From assembly GCA_947479995.1 (NCBI GenBank), contig CANKBT010000046.1, positions 1 through 14,072 on the forward strand: 14,072 nucleotides of DNA. The letters are read 5' to 3'. This document shows positions 1 through 7,243 of this stretch, in pieces (position 1 is the stretch's first letter; the number at the start of each line of letters is the position of its first letter). The notes beneath the pieces are model-generated. The model saw nothing but the letters and a program-made list of their open reading frames with translations. It had not been told where the DNA came from and ran no database searches. Made by a program: the position numbers and the translations under genes. Origin of the DNA: Frankiaceae bacterium (GTDB taxonomy: Bacteria > Actinomycetota > Actinomycetes > Mycobacteriales > SCTD01).

Positions 1-1525
1 CGGCCGCCGCCGGCGCGAGGCCGAGCAGCCCCGCCCAGGCCGGGTGCAGGCCGCGGCCGGCGAGGCGCGCGGCCGGGCCGCGGAAGCCGGCGGCGACCGA
101 GCGGGCGAGCACCCGGCCGAGCAGCACGGTGGCGACGCCCCAGGCGACCGGCACGAGCGCGAGCGTCGTCGTCGTCAGGCGGAAGACGACGTCGATGCTG
201 CCGAAGAACGACTCGGCCCGAGAGCCCGCGACCAGCACCGTCGACAGCCCGAGCCAGACGAGCAGGAAGCCGGCGGCGGCGCGCAGCAGGTCGGGCAGCA
301 GCGGCGCGGCCGGGTCGGTGCGCAGCGCCTGCCGCACGCCGAGCAGCACCGAGAGCACCAGCGGCAGCAGCAGCGCGAGCGCGAAGCGCGCGTCGACCCC
401 GTCGGTCACCAGGCCGACGCTCAGCTCCTCGCCGGCCGCCGACGCGCCGAAGCGCAGCCCGAGGGCGAAGGCCGCGGCGCCGAGCACGAGGGTCGGCAGC
501 GCGACGACCACGCCGAGCACGGTGGCGAAGACCTCCGCGCCGGTCGCCTCGGAGGCGGCGTCGAGCGGGTCGTCGGACTGCACCAGCACGTACGGCACGA
601 GCACCAGCACGGTGAACAGCACGCCCGTGGCGAGCGCGTGCACGCCGGCGACGCCGACCCAGTCGCTGACGCCGCGCGAGGCGCGCGAGGCCTCGGCGCG
701 CAGCGGCACGCCGCGCACCGCGGGCACCCAGCCGCGGAGCCGCCCGAGCGCGGCGGCGGCGAGCAGCAGCGCGGCGCCCCAGGGCAGCAGCGAGCTGAGC
801 TCGACGCCGGTCGTCGTGTCGGCGCCGTCGGTGTCGACGCCGAGGGCGTCGCCGAGGCGGGCCAGCAGGGTGAGCACGACGACGGCGGCCAGCCCGACCG
901 CGGCGGTGAGGCCGGCGCGGGCGGCCAGCTGCGTGGCGGAGGCCGACGGGCGGCGCTGCTCGTCGCGGCGCGACAGCAGGGCGGTGAGCCCGAGCAGCAC
1001 GGCGGTCGCGAGCAGCGGCACGTAGAGGTAGGCGAAGGACCCGCTGTCGTCGCCGGAGCCGAAGGGGTCGTCCTCGTCGCTGGACCCGTCGTCCTCGACG
1101 TCGACGAACACCCAGCCGCGCAGCGCCGCGCCGACCGCCAGGGCCGCCGCGCGCAGGTGGTCGGCCGGGCTGTCGAGCCCGGCGCCGTCCGCGTCGTCGC
1201 CGAGGGCGAGCACGAAGGCCGTGAGGACGGCGAGCGACAGCAGCAGCGCCGCCAGCACCGGCAGCAGCGCGGGCAGCAGCGCCGCCCGGAGGTCGGCGGC
1301 ACCGACCGCCGACGGCCGGCGGGCGACCGGCGGCGCGCTCCCCGGCGCGTCGAGGCGCACGACGCCGGGGGCGGGCGGGGGCGCCCACGCCGCGGGAGGC
1401 GCCTCGGCGCCCGGCGCGGCGGGCGGCGTGGGCGGGGGAGGCGAGCCCGCGACGGCCGTGCCGCAGGTCTCGCAGAAGCGGGCACCGGGCGACAGCTCGG
1501 CTCCGCAGGAGTGGCAGTGGCGCAC
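1..1525 (-). CDS. Zinc-ribbon multi-pass membrane protein (3' end cut by window edge)
   Basis: The gene is read from a GTG at 1525 and stays open to the window edge, giving at least 508 residues. The first 22 residues form a zinc ribbon with Cys4, Cys7, Cys18 and Cys21 as two CxxCG knuckles, like the short zinc-ribbon domains at the start of many bacterial membrane proteins. A Pro/Ala-rich linker (about 24-60) follows, then many hydrophobic segments, the first at roughly 70-100. An acidic Asp/Ser/Gly-rich stretch encoded near 1040-1100 sits between membrane segments and is probably an exposed loop. I do not recognise the family beyond 'zinc-ribbon domain-containing membrane protein', and no catalytic motif is visible. 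The GTG start is chosen because it captures the complete zinc ribbon and lies 8 bases after a TAGGGT hexamer. There is no Shine-Dalgarno sequence, so the message may be leaderless. Confidence 0.75.
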   Translation of the reverse strand, partial: MRHCHSCGAELSPGARFCETCGTAVAGSPPPPTPPAAPGAEAPPAAWAPPPAPGVVRLDAPGSAPPVARRPSAVGAADLRAALLPALLPVLAALLLSLAVLTAFVLALGDDADGAGLDSPADHLRAAALAVGAALRGWVFVDVEDDGSSDEDDPFGSGDDSGSFAYLYVPLLATAVLLGLTALLSRRDEQRRPSASATQLAARAGLTAAVGLAAVVVLTLLARLGDALGVDTDGADTTTGVELSSLLPWGAALLLAAAALGRLRGWVPAVRGVPLRAEASRASRGVSDWVGVAGVHALATGVLFTVLVLVPYVLVQSDDPLDAASEATGAEVFATVLGVVVALPTLVLGAAAFALGLRFGASAAGEELSVGLVTDGVDARFALALLLPLVLSVLLGVRQALRTDPAAPLLPDLLRAAAGFLLVWLGLSTVLVAGSRAESFFGSIDVVFRLTTTTLALVPVAWGVATVLLGRVLARSVAAGFRGPAARLAGRGLHPAWAGLLGLAPAAA

Positions 1526-1533
1526 GGACCGGG

Positions 1534-1539
1534 ACCCTA
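1534..1539 (-). promoter_or_regulatory. Candidate -10 box (TAGGGT) for the zinc-ribbon membrane gene
   Basis: On the minus strand TAGGGT fits the actinobacterial TANNNT -10 pattern and ends 8 bases before the GTG at 1525. No ribosome binding site lies between, so a leaderless or near-leaderless transcript is inferred. No convincing -35 is visible. Confidence 0.4.
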
Positions 1540-1554
1540 GGGGCGGCGGGGGCC

Positions 1555-1574
1555 GCGCGCGGGCGTCCGCGCGC
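1555..1574. terminator. GC-only hairpin between two same-strand genes, possible terminator
   Basis: GCGCGCGG and CCGCGCGC form a perfect 8-bp all-GC stem around a 4-base loop (GCGT). It lies about 20 bases past the stop of the MFS gene, which is read leftward, and upstream of the zinc-ribbon gene promoter. No U-tract follows. It could be the non-canonical (stem only) type of terminator reported for actinomycetes, or chance in very GC-rich DNA. Confidence 0.35.
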
Positions 1575-1595
1575 CGCGTCACCCGGGTCCGGCGG

Positions 1596-3047
1596 TCAGG
1601 CCGGCGCGGGCTCGACCGGCGGGCCGTCGACCGCGCAGTGCGTGCGCCGGTCGGGCCGCGGCGCCCGGCCCTCGTCGCGGACCGTCGCGAGGGCCAGCAG
1701 CCCGCCGACGACGAGCAGCCCGGCGGCGATCCGCAGCGCGGTGCGGTAGCCGCCGTCGAAGGCCGCCGGGTCGGTGTAGTCGTCGCCCGACAGGCCGGCG
1801 ACGAGGGGCAGCACGGCGACGGCGAGCAGGCCGGCGGTGCGCGCGACGGCGTTGTTGACGCCGGACGCGACGCCCGCGTGCCGTGCGGGCGCGGCCGCCA
1901 GCACGGTGGCCGTCAGCGGGGCGACGGTGAGCGACAGGCCCAGCCCGAGCAGCACCGCGCCCGGCAGGACGTCCGCGGCGTACGCGGCGCCCGGCCCGAT
2001 GCGGCTGAGCAGCAGCACGCCCGCGCCGGCGACGAGCGGGCCGAGCGTCATCGGCAGCCGCGGCCCGATCCGCGCCGCGAGCCCGCCGGCGCGCGCCGAG
2101 AGCAGCAGCATGCAGGCCGTCACCGGCAGCAGGGCCGTGCCGGCGGCCAGCGGCGCGAAGCCGGCGACCACCTGCAGCTGCAGCACGAGCAGCAGGAACA
2201 CCGTGCCGAGGGCGGCGTAGACGGCGAAGGTGACGAGGTTGGCGGCGGTGAACTGCCGCGAGGAGAAGACGTCGAGCGGCAGCATCGGGTGGCTCGACCG
2301 GTGCTCGACGAGCACGAACGCCGCGAGCAGCAGCACGCCCAGCGCCAGGCCCGCGGCCTCGACCGCCGACAGCCCCCGCTCGCCCGCCCCCACCAGCCCG
2401 TACGTGAGGCCCGCGAGCCCCAGCGCGCCGAGCGCCGCCCCCGCGACGTCGAGGCGCGGGTCGAGCTCCTCGTCGCGCGACTCGGGCACGTGGCGCAGGG
2501 TCACGACGACGACGAGCACCGCGAGCGGCACGTTGACGAGGAAGACCAGCCGCCAGCTCACCTCGACGAGCAGGCCGCCGACGAAGGGCCCGACGGCCGC
2601 GGCGATGCCGCCGAGCCCCGACCACGCGCCGACCGCCTTGGCGCGGTCCTCCGGCGCGAACGCCGCCGCGATCATCGCCAGGCTGCCGGGCGTGAGCAGG
2701 GCGCCGCCGACGCCCTGCAGCACGCGGGCGGCGACGAGCACCTCGACGCTCGGCGCGAGACCGCACAGCACGGAGGCGACGGCGAACCACACCGTGCCGA
2801 CGAGGAAGACCCGCCGCCGGCCGAGCAGGTCGCCGAGGGCGCCGCCGAGCAGGATCAGCGCGGCGAGGCTCAGCACGTAGCCGTTGACGGTCCACTGCAG
2901 GCCGTCGAAGCCCGCGTCGAGGTCCTCGCCGAGGGCGGGCAGGGCGATGTTGACGATGGTGCTGTCGAGCAGCGCCAGGCCGCTGCCCAGCACCGCCGCC
3001 AGCAGCACCCAGCGCCCGCGCGCGCTGGCGTACGCGACCTGCTCCAC
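1596..3047 (-). CDS. MFS transporter, DHA2 (EmrB/QacA-like) drug:H+ antiporter family
   Basis: This 483-residue polytopic inner-membrane protein has the size and pattern of 14-helix DHA2 pumps, which export toxic organic compounds in exchange for protons. TM1 carries the DHA2 signature LDSTIVNIALPAL (27-39). Motif A is GALGDLLGRRRVF (69-81). Motif C and the segment after it read GPFVGG (153-158) followed by SWRLVFLVNVP (164-174), which is characteristic of the 14-TM drug antiporters. The Arg/Pro-rich tail after about 457 is cytoplasmic. The start is a GTG at 3047, placing a short basic N-terminus before TM1; a Shine-Dalgarno sequence is weak or absent. The gene is divergent from the cysteine dioxygenase unit, with the promoters packed into about 30 bp. 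The substrate cannot be read from sequence. Export of a sulfur compound is possible from context but unsupported. Confidence 0.9.
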   Translation of the reverse strand: MEQVAYASARGRWVLLAAVLGSGLALLDSTIVNIALPALGEDLDAGFDGLQWTVNGYVLSLAALILLGGALGDLLGRRRVFLVGTVWFAVASVLCGLAPSVEVLVAARVLQGVGGALLTPGSLAMIAAAFAPEDRAKAVGAWSGLGGIAAAVGPFVGGLLVEVSWRLVFLVNVPLAVLVVVVTLRHVPESRDEELDPRLDVAGAALGALGLAGLTYGLVGAGERGLSAVEAAGLALGVLLLAAFVLVEHRSSHPMLPLDVFSSRQFTAANLVTFAVYAALGTVFLLLVLQLQVVAGFAPLAAGTALLPVTACMLLLSARAGGLAARIGPRLPMTLGPLVAGAGVLLLSRIGPGAAYAADVLPGAVLLGLGLSLTVAPLTATVLAAAPARHAGVASGVNNAVARTAGLLAVAVLPLVAGLSGDDYTDPAAFDGGYRTALRIAAGLLVVGGLLALATVRDEGRAPRPDRRTHCAVDGPPVEPAPA

Positions 3048-3067
3048 CCGCCGACCCCGATCTGTGG

Positions 3068-3073
3068 GACACT
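3068..3073 (+). promoter_or_regulatory. Candidate -10 box (GACACT) for the leader peptide-cysteine dioxygenase unit
   Basis: GACACT matches the most conserved positions of an actinobacterial -10 (A at position 2, T at position 6). It is followed by exactly six bases and then the leader ATG at 3080, the spacing expected if transcription starts on the A of ATG. No clear -35 is seen; that position would overlap the start of the divergent MFS gene. Confidence 0.4.
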
Positions 3074-3079
3074 CTTCCC

Positions 3080-3154
3080 ATGCAGGACGCCGGCGCTCTC
3101 GACCCCTTCTGGGTCAGCCGCCGCCCCGCCCTGTTCGACACCAGCTGTCGCTGA
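3080..3154 (+). CDS. Putative cysteine-responsive leader peptide (24 aa, ends Ser-Cys-Arg)
   Basis: A 24-codon frame starts with ATG at 3080 and stops with TGA at 3152-3154. It contains a central Arg-Arg pair (SRRPALFD, 13-20) and ends TSCR. Its single Cys codon is second to last. Actinobacteria commonly carry short leader peptides of the form RR-x-hydrophobic-D-...-C-R ahead of sulfur-assimilation and cysteine-metabolism genes, and this peptide fits that shape. The gene 53 bases downstream is a cysteine dioxygenase, which fits a cysteine-sensing role. The inferred mechanism is that ribosome progress over the terminal Cys codon, set by Cys-tRNA supply, controls downstream expression. The start is ATG with no ribosome binding site and a -10-like box six bases upstream, so it is probably leaderless. 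Confidence 0.65.
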   Translation: MQDAGALDPFWVSRRPALFDTSCR

Positions 3155-3207
3155 CGACGCCCCGCACCCTCCTCCGTCGTCCTGCCTACCGCCAGTGGTG
3201 ATCCCCC

Positions 3208-3687
3208 GTGACCAGCCTGCTCCGCCGCCCGACCGCCCTGCCCGCCCCCGCCCTGCTGGCGGTGGTGACCCGCCTCGCCGTGCAGCCCGCGCTGTGGCGG
3301 CCCGCCGTCCGCTTCGACACCGCCTCCCGGCACTGGGAGCGCCTGCCCGGCCCCGACGGGGTCGACGTCTGGCTGCTCACCTGGCTGCCCGACCAGTCCA
3401 CCGAGCTGCACGACCACGGCGAGTCGGCCGCGGCCTTCACCGTGCTGTCCGGCGCGGTCGACGAGACCCGCCCGCTGCCGCCCACCGGCGCCCTGCGCAC
3501 CCGGCGGCTGCGCGCCGGCGCGACCCGGTGGGTGCCGCCGGGCGCCCTGCACGACGTGCGCGGCAGCGCGGGCGGGCCGGCCGTCAGCCTGCACGCGTAC
3601 AGCCCGCCGCTGTCGTCGATGACCTACTACGACGACGCGCTGCGCCCGGTGCGCACGACCTCGGGCCGGGAGCCCGAGGAGCGGTGA
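3208..3687 (+). CDS. Cysteine dioxygenase (type I, cupin fold)
   Basis: This 159-residue protein matches the bacterial cysteine dioxygenase family, which uses non-heme Fe(II) to oxidise cysteine to cysteine sulfinate and acts in the cytoplasm. The iron-binding facial triad is visible: His68 and His70 in ELHDHGESAAA, and a later His at 115 in GALHDV. The YSPP motif (131-134) supplies the conserved active-site Tyr. The position of the mammalian Cys that cross-links to this Tyr is Ala75, as expected for bacterial enzymes that lack the cofactor. The start is GTG at 3208 with no Shine-Dalgarno sequence. The upstream gap instead holds a CCCTCCTCC pyrimidine run (about 3168-3176), so translation may depend on the leader peptide. 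Its stop overlaps the rhodanese start (GTGA). Related thiol dioxygenases for other small thiols cannot be excluded, but the genomic setting favours cysteine. Confidence 0.85.
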   Translation: MTSLLRRPTALPAPALLAVVTRLAVQPALWRPAVRFDTASRHWERLPGPDGVDVWLLTWLPDQSTELHDHGESAAAFTVLSGAVDETRPLPPTGALRTRRLRAGATRWVPPGALHDVRGSAGGPAVSLHAYSPPLSSMTYYDDALRPVRTTSGREPEER

Positions 3688-4103
3688 CCACCGTCGACGA
3701 CCTGCTCGCCGCCGCGCGGGCCCGGCTGCAGCGGGTCGCCCCGGCGCAGGCGGCGGCCGAGCACGCCGGCGGCGCGCTGCTCGTCGACATCCGGCCCGCG
3801 TGGCAGCGGGCCCGCGACGGCGAGGTGCCCGGCAGCCTCGTCGTGGAGCGCAACCACCTCGAGTGGCGGCTCGACCCGGCCTCGGGGGCGCGCCTGCCGG
3901 AGGCGGTCGACCACGACGTGCGGGTGCTGGTGCTCTGCGAGGAGGGCTACACGTCCTCGCTCGCCGCGGCGGCGCTGCACGACCTCGGGCTGCACCGCGC
4001 GACCGACGTCGAGGGCGGCTTCGCCGCCTGGGCGCGCGCCGGCCTGCCGGTGCGGCCCGGCGCCACCCCCGTGGGCGGGAGCCCGGTGCACGCCCGCCCG
4101 TGA
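3684..4103 (+). CDS. Rhodanese-like sulfurtransferase, single domain
   Basis: This 139-residue protein has one rhodanese domain. It contains the CH2A-like segment VDIRPAWQRARDGEVPGS (34-51), followed by the active-site loop with Cys85 in LCEEGYTSSLAA. The loop CEEGYTS is the form commonly seen in actinobacterial rhodaneses next to cysteine dioxygenases. The closing VEGGFAAWARAGLPV (109-123) is also typical of the fold. Such proteins move sulfane sulfur through a persulfide on the catalytic Cys. The GTG start overlaps the dioxygenase stop in GTGA, with GAGGAG two bases before it, so translation is coupled. Together the pair may handle excess cysteine and cysteine-derived persulfides. The natural donor and acceptor are unknown. 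Confidence 0.88.
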   Translation: MTTVDDLLAAARARLQRVAPAQAAAEHAGGALLVDIRPAWQRARDGEVPGSLVVERNHLEWRLDPASGARLPEAVDHDVRVLVLCEEGYTSSLAAAALHDLGLHRATDVEGGFAAWARAGLPVRPGATPVGGSPVHARP

Positions 4104-4166
4104 TGCACGGCTGTTGCAGGTGAGGTACGCGGGACGGCCCGGGAACACGCGGGCGCCCGGTCGTGC

Positions 4167-4172
4167 TTGGGT
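4167..4172 (+). promoter_or_regulatory. Candidate -10 (TTGGGT) six bases before a GTG start
   Basis: TTGGGT shares the first and last T of TANNNT and is followed by six bases and then the GTG at 4179, again the geometry of a leaderless transcript. An alternative is a group-IV sigma promoter with GGAAC at 4142-4146 and CGTG at 4162-4165. Neither is strong. Confidence 0.25.
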
Positions 4173-4178
4173 GCGACC

Positions 4179-5831
4179 GTGAGCTCCCGCCCCGTGCTGC
4201 TGACGGTCGACGACGACCCGGCGGTGAGCCGCGCGCTCGCGCGCGACCTGCGCCGGCGCTACGGCGAGACCCACCGCGTCGTGCGCGCCGAGTCCGGCCC
4301 CGCCGCGCTCGAGGCGCTGACCGAGCTGGTCGTCCGCGGCGAGCAGGTCGCGGTGCTGCTCGCCGACCACCGCATGCCCGGCATGACCGGCGTCGACTTC
4401 CTCGAGCAGGCCATGGACGTCGAGCCGTCCGCCAAGCGCGTGCTGCTCACCGCGTACGCCGACACCGACGCGGCGATCCGCGCCATCAACGACGTCGACC
4501 TCGACCGCTACCTGCTCAAGCCGTGGGACCCGCCCGAGGAGCGCCTCTACCCCGCGCTCGACGAGCTGCTGGCCGAGTGGGCCGCGCGCACGCCGCCGGC
4601 GTTCACCGGCGCGACCGTGCTCGGGCACCAGTGGTCCGAGGGCACGCAGCAGGCCAAGGAGTTCCTCGCGCGCAACCAGGTGCCCTACCGCCACCTCGAC
4701 GTGCGCAGCGACGAGGGCGCCCGGCTGCTCGAGCTGGCCGGCGGCGGCGCGGGCGCCGACCTGCCCGTCGTGCTGCTGCCCGACGGCGCCGTGCTGCGCG
4801 CGCCGACGACCCGCGAGCTCGCCGACGGCGTCGGCCTGGCCACCACCGCCGAGCGCCCGTTCTACGACGTCGTCGTGGTCGGCGGCGGGCCCGCCGGGCT
4901 CGGCTCGGCGGTGTACGCCGCCAGCGAGGGCCTGCGCACGCTGCTCGTCGAGCGCGCCGCGACCGGCGGCCAGGCCGGGCAGAGCAGCCGCATCGAGAAC
5001 TACCTCGGCTTCCCGCGCGGGCTCTCCGGCGCCGACCTCGCCGGCCGCGCCCGCGAGCAGGCGCTGCGCTTCGGCGTCGAGGTGCTCACCACCTCCGAGT
5101 GCGTCGGCGTCGAGCCCCACGGCGAGGGGCGCACCGTGCGCTTCGCCGACGGCAGCGAGGTGACCGCGCACGCCGTCGTGCTCGCCACCGGGGTGTCGTA
5201 CACCAAGCTCGGCGCCGAGGGCGTCGACGCCTTCACCGGCCGCGGCGTCTACTACGGCGCCGCCGCGCACGAGGCCGTCAACTGCCGCGACCAGGTCGTG
5301 CACGTCGTCGGCGCCGCCAACTCCGCCGGCCAGGCGGCGCTGTTCTTCGCCGAGCACGCCAGCGAGGTCGTCATGGTCGTGCGCGGCGACGACCTGCGCC
5401 GCTCGATGTCGGAGTACCTCGTCGCCCGCATCGAGGCGCACCCGCGCATCCGCGTGCGCACCTGCACCGAGGTCGTCGGCGGCTCCGGCGGCGACCACCT
5501 CGAGCGGCTCGTGCTGCAGACGCAGCAGGGGCGCGAGGAGGTCGAGGGCGGCTGGCTGTTCGTCTTCATCGGCGCCGCGCCGCGCACCGACTGGCTGGGC
5601 GACGGCTTCGTGCGCGACGCGCGCGGCTTCGTCGTCACCGGCCCGGAGCTCGGCGACCGCCCGCCCGGGTGGCCGCTCGCCCGCGCGCCGTACCTGCTCG
5701 AGAGCAGCGTGCCCGGCGTCTTCGTCGCCGGCGACGTGCGCGCCACCTCGGTCAAGCGCGTGGCGTCGGCCGTCGGCGAGGGCGCCCTGGCCGTGACGCT
5801 CGTCCACCGCTACCTGGGGGAGACGCTGTGA
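4179..5831 (+). CDS. Fused response regulator receiver / thioredoxin-like / thioredoxin reductase-like flavoprotein lacking the redox CxxC
   Basis: This 550-residue cytoplasmic protein has three parts. Residues 1-135 are a CheY-like receiver with the acidic Asp pocket at 11-13, phospho-acceptor Asp63 (LLADHRMPGMTG), Thr91 and Lys114 (LLKPW). Residues about 144-220 resemble a glutaredoxin/thioredoxin fold but have WSEG where a CxxC would sit. Residues about 227-550 are a class-II thioredoxin-reductase-like domain with FAD motif GGGPAG (235-240), GGQAGQSSRIENYLGFP, an NADPH-site-like GAANSAG (378-384) and a C-terminal AGDVR. After GRGV, where thioredoxin reductase has CATC, the sequence is GAAA, so both redox cysteines are missing. 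Disulfide reduction is therefore unlikely; an NAD(P)H-dependent flavin sensor or reductase of another acceptor is inferred. GTG 4179 is preferred over TTG 4167, which extends the protein by four residues. Its stop overlaps the kinase start, so the kinase is the obvious phosphodonor. Confidence 0.88.
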   Translation: MSSRPVLLTVDDDPAVSRALARDLRRRYGETHRVVRAESGPAALEALTELVVRGEQVAVLLADHRMPGMTGVDFLEQAMDVEPSAKRVLLTAYADTDAAIRAINDVDLDRYLLKPWDPPEERLYPALDELLAEWAARTPPAFTGATVLGHQWSEGTQQAKEFLARNQVPYRHLDVRSDEGARLLELAGGGAGADLPVVLLPDGAVLRAPTTRELADGVGLATTAERPFYDVVVVGGGPAGLGSAVYAASEGLRTLLVERAATGGQAGQSSRIENYLGFPRGLSGADLAGRAREQALRFGVEVLTTSECVGVEPHGEGRTVRFADGSEVTAHAVVLATGVSYTKLGAEGVDAFTGRGVYYGAAAHEAVNCRDQVVHVVGAANSAGQAALFFAEHASEVVMVVRGDDLRRSMSEYLVARIEAHPRIRVRTCTEVVGGSGGDHLERLVLQTQQGREEVEGGWLFVFIGAAPRTDWLGDGFVRDARGFVVTGPELGDRPPGWPLARAPYLLESSVPGVFVAGDVRATSVKRVASAVGEGALAVTLVHRYLGETL

Positions 5832-7243
5832 GCACTCCGACCGCCGACGACCTGCGCACGCTGTTCCTGTTCGAGGGCCTCAGCGACGCGCAGCGCGACT
5901 GGCTCGCCGCGCGCGCCGAGCGCGCCACGTACGACGACGGCGCCGTCGTGTTCCGCCAGGGCGAGCCGGCGACGCACCTGTACGTGCTGCTCGAGGGCGG
6001 CATCCGGCTGTCGCGCGCCGCGGGCGGCGAGGAGCTGACCGTCAACGAGACGACGCACCGCGGGTCGTACGGCGGCGCCACGCGCGCGTACGTCGACGAG
6101 GTCGACCGCACGTACGGCAACACCTTCACCACCACGCAGCCGTCGACCTTCCTGCGCTGGCTCGCCGACGACTTCGCGACCTTCATGCGCACCCAGCTGC
6201 CGATGGCGGTGCACCTGCTCGACGGGCTCTACAACGGGCTGCGGCTCACCGAGGGCGCGGTGCAGCAGCGCGAGCACCTCGCCCGGCTCGGCACGCTGTC
6301 GGCGACGCTCGCGCACGAGCTGAACAACCCCGCGGCCGCGGCCGTCCGCGCGACCGGGCAGCTGCGCGGCCGGGTCGCCGGCATGCGCGGCAAGCTCGCG
6401 ATGCTCGCCGCGGCCAAGCTCGACGCCGACCTGCTCGCCCGGCTGGTCTCCTGCCAGGAGCACGCCGTCGAGCTGGCCGCCAAGGGACGCCGCACGCCGC
6501 GCACGGCCATGGAGGAGAGCGACCTCGAGGACGCCCTCGCCGACCGGCTCGACGAGCTCGGCGTGCCCGGCGGCTACGACCTCGCGCCGGTCTTCGCCGG
6601 CAACGGCCTCGGGCCGGAGTGGCTCGACGAGGTGGTGGAGGCGGCCGAGGGCTCGCTCGAGGGCGCCCTGCGCTGGCTGGCGTACGCGCTGGAGACCGAG
6701 TCGCTCATGGACGAGATCGAGGACGCGACCGCCCGCATCTCCACGCTCGTCGCGTCGGTGAAGAGCTACTCCTACGTCGACAGCTCCTCGGTGCAGGAGG
6801 TCGACGTGCACACCGGCCTCGACAGCACCGTCGTGATGATGGGCCACAAGCTGCAGGGCGTGAAGGTCGTGCGCGAGTACGCCGACGACCTGCCGAAGGT
6901 GCCAGCGCACGCCGCGGAGCTCAACCAGGTCTGGACCAACCTCATCGACAACGCCGCCGACGCGATGGGCGGCACCGGCACGCTCGTGCTGCGCACCCGC
7001 GCCGAGGGCGACGAGCTCGTCGTCGAGGTGGCCGACGACGGCCCGGGCATCCCCGCGGAGGTGCAGGCGCGCGTCTTCGAGCCGCTGTTCACCACCAAGC
7101 CGCCGGGGCGCGGCAGCGGGCTCGGTCTCGACAGCGCGCGGCGCATCGTCGAGGCCCGCCACCACGGTCGGCTCGGCTTCGACACCGGCCCGGACGGCAC
7201 CTGCTTCGCCGTGCGGCTGCCGCTGCAGCAGAGGCTCGCCTAG
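5828..7243 (+). CDS. Soluble sensor histidine kinase with N-terminal cyclic-nucleotide-binding-like domain
   Basis: This 471-residue protein has no membrane segment. Residues about 8-118 fit a cNMP-binding (CAP-like) beta roll, beginning LRTLFLFEGLSDAQRDWLA and VVFRQGEPATHLYVLLEG. The phosphate-binding cassette is degenerate: the usual GE...R-A signature is replaced around 79-100, so the ligand may not be cAMP. The H-box is LSATLAHELNNP with His163. The N-box is NQVWTNLIDNAADAM (366-380), G1 is DDGPGIP (403-409) and G2 is GSGLGL (429-434), so the catalytic domain is intact. The second DHp helix seems to be near 292-316, so about 110 residues are inserted between the two DHp helices, unlike ordinary kinases. 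GTG 5828 overlaps the preceding TGA (GTGA) and has GGGGGAG five bases upstream. The fused receiver upstream is its likely partner. Confidence 0.9.
   Translation: MSTPTADDLRTLFLFEGLSDAQRDWLAARAERATYDDGAVVFRQGEPATHLYVLLEGGIRLSRAAGGEELTVNETTHRGSYGGATRAYVDEVDRTYGNTFTTTQPSTFLRWLADDFATFMRTQLPMAVHLLDGLYNGLRLTEGAVQQREHLARLGTLSATLAHELNNPAAAAVRATGQLRGRVAGMRGKLAMLAAAKLDADLLARLVSCQEHAVELAAKGRRTPRTAMEESDLEDALADRLDELGVPGGYDLAPVFAGNGLGPEWLDEVVEAAEGSLEGALRWLAYALETESLMDEIEDATARISTLVASVKSYSYVDSSSVQEVDVHTGLDSTVVMMGHKLQGVKVVREYADDLPKVPAHAAELNQVWTNLIDNAADAMGGTGTLVLRTRAEGDELVVEVADDGPGIPAEVQARVFEPLFTTKPPGRGSGLGLDSARRIVEARHHGRLGFDTGPDGTCFAVRLPLQQRLA

Noticed and set aside
44..1540. Long plus-strand reading frame opposite the zinc-ribbon gene
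   Set aside because: The product is low-complexity Arg/Gly/Gln/Ala/Glu, typical of an antisense shadow in very GC-rich DNA. The minus strand carries a coherent zinc ribbon and membrane segments.
1579..3594. Long minus-strand frame spanning the MFS gene and the cysteine dioxygenase
   Set aside because: Arg/Ala/Gly-rich nonsense composition, crossing two real genes in other frames.
4150..4159. Palindrome CGGGCGCCCG before the receiver-flavoprotein gene
   Set aside because: All-GC 10-base palindromes are expected by chance at this base composition, and there is no supporting context.
4142..4165. ECF sigma promoter (GGAAC-N15-CGTG) upstream of the receiver-flavoprotein gene
   Set aside because: The -10 part is imperfect and such short motifs are frequent in this GC-rich DNA; kept only as an alternative.
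3627..5807. Long minus-strand frame opposite the rhodanese and receiver-flavoprotein genes
   Set aside because: Shadow frame: the translated composition is low-complexity and the plus strand has unmistakable catalytic motifs.
4854..5831. Genuine thioredoxin reductase (trxB)
   Set aside because: The redox-active CxxC is missing, and the domain is fused to a receiver, so a trxB name would mislead.
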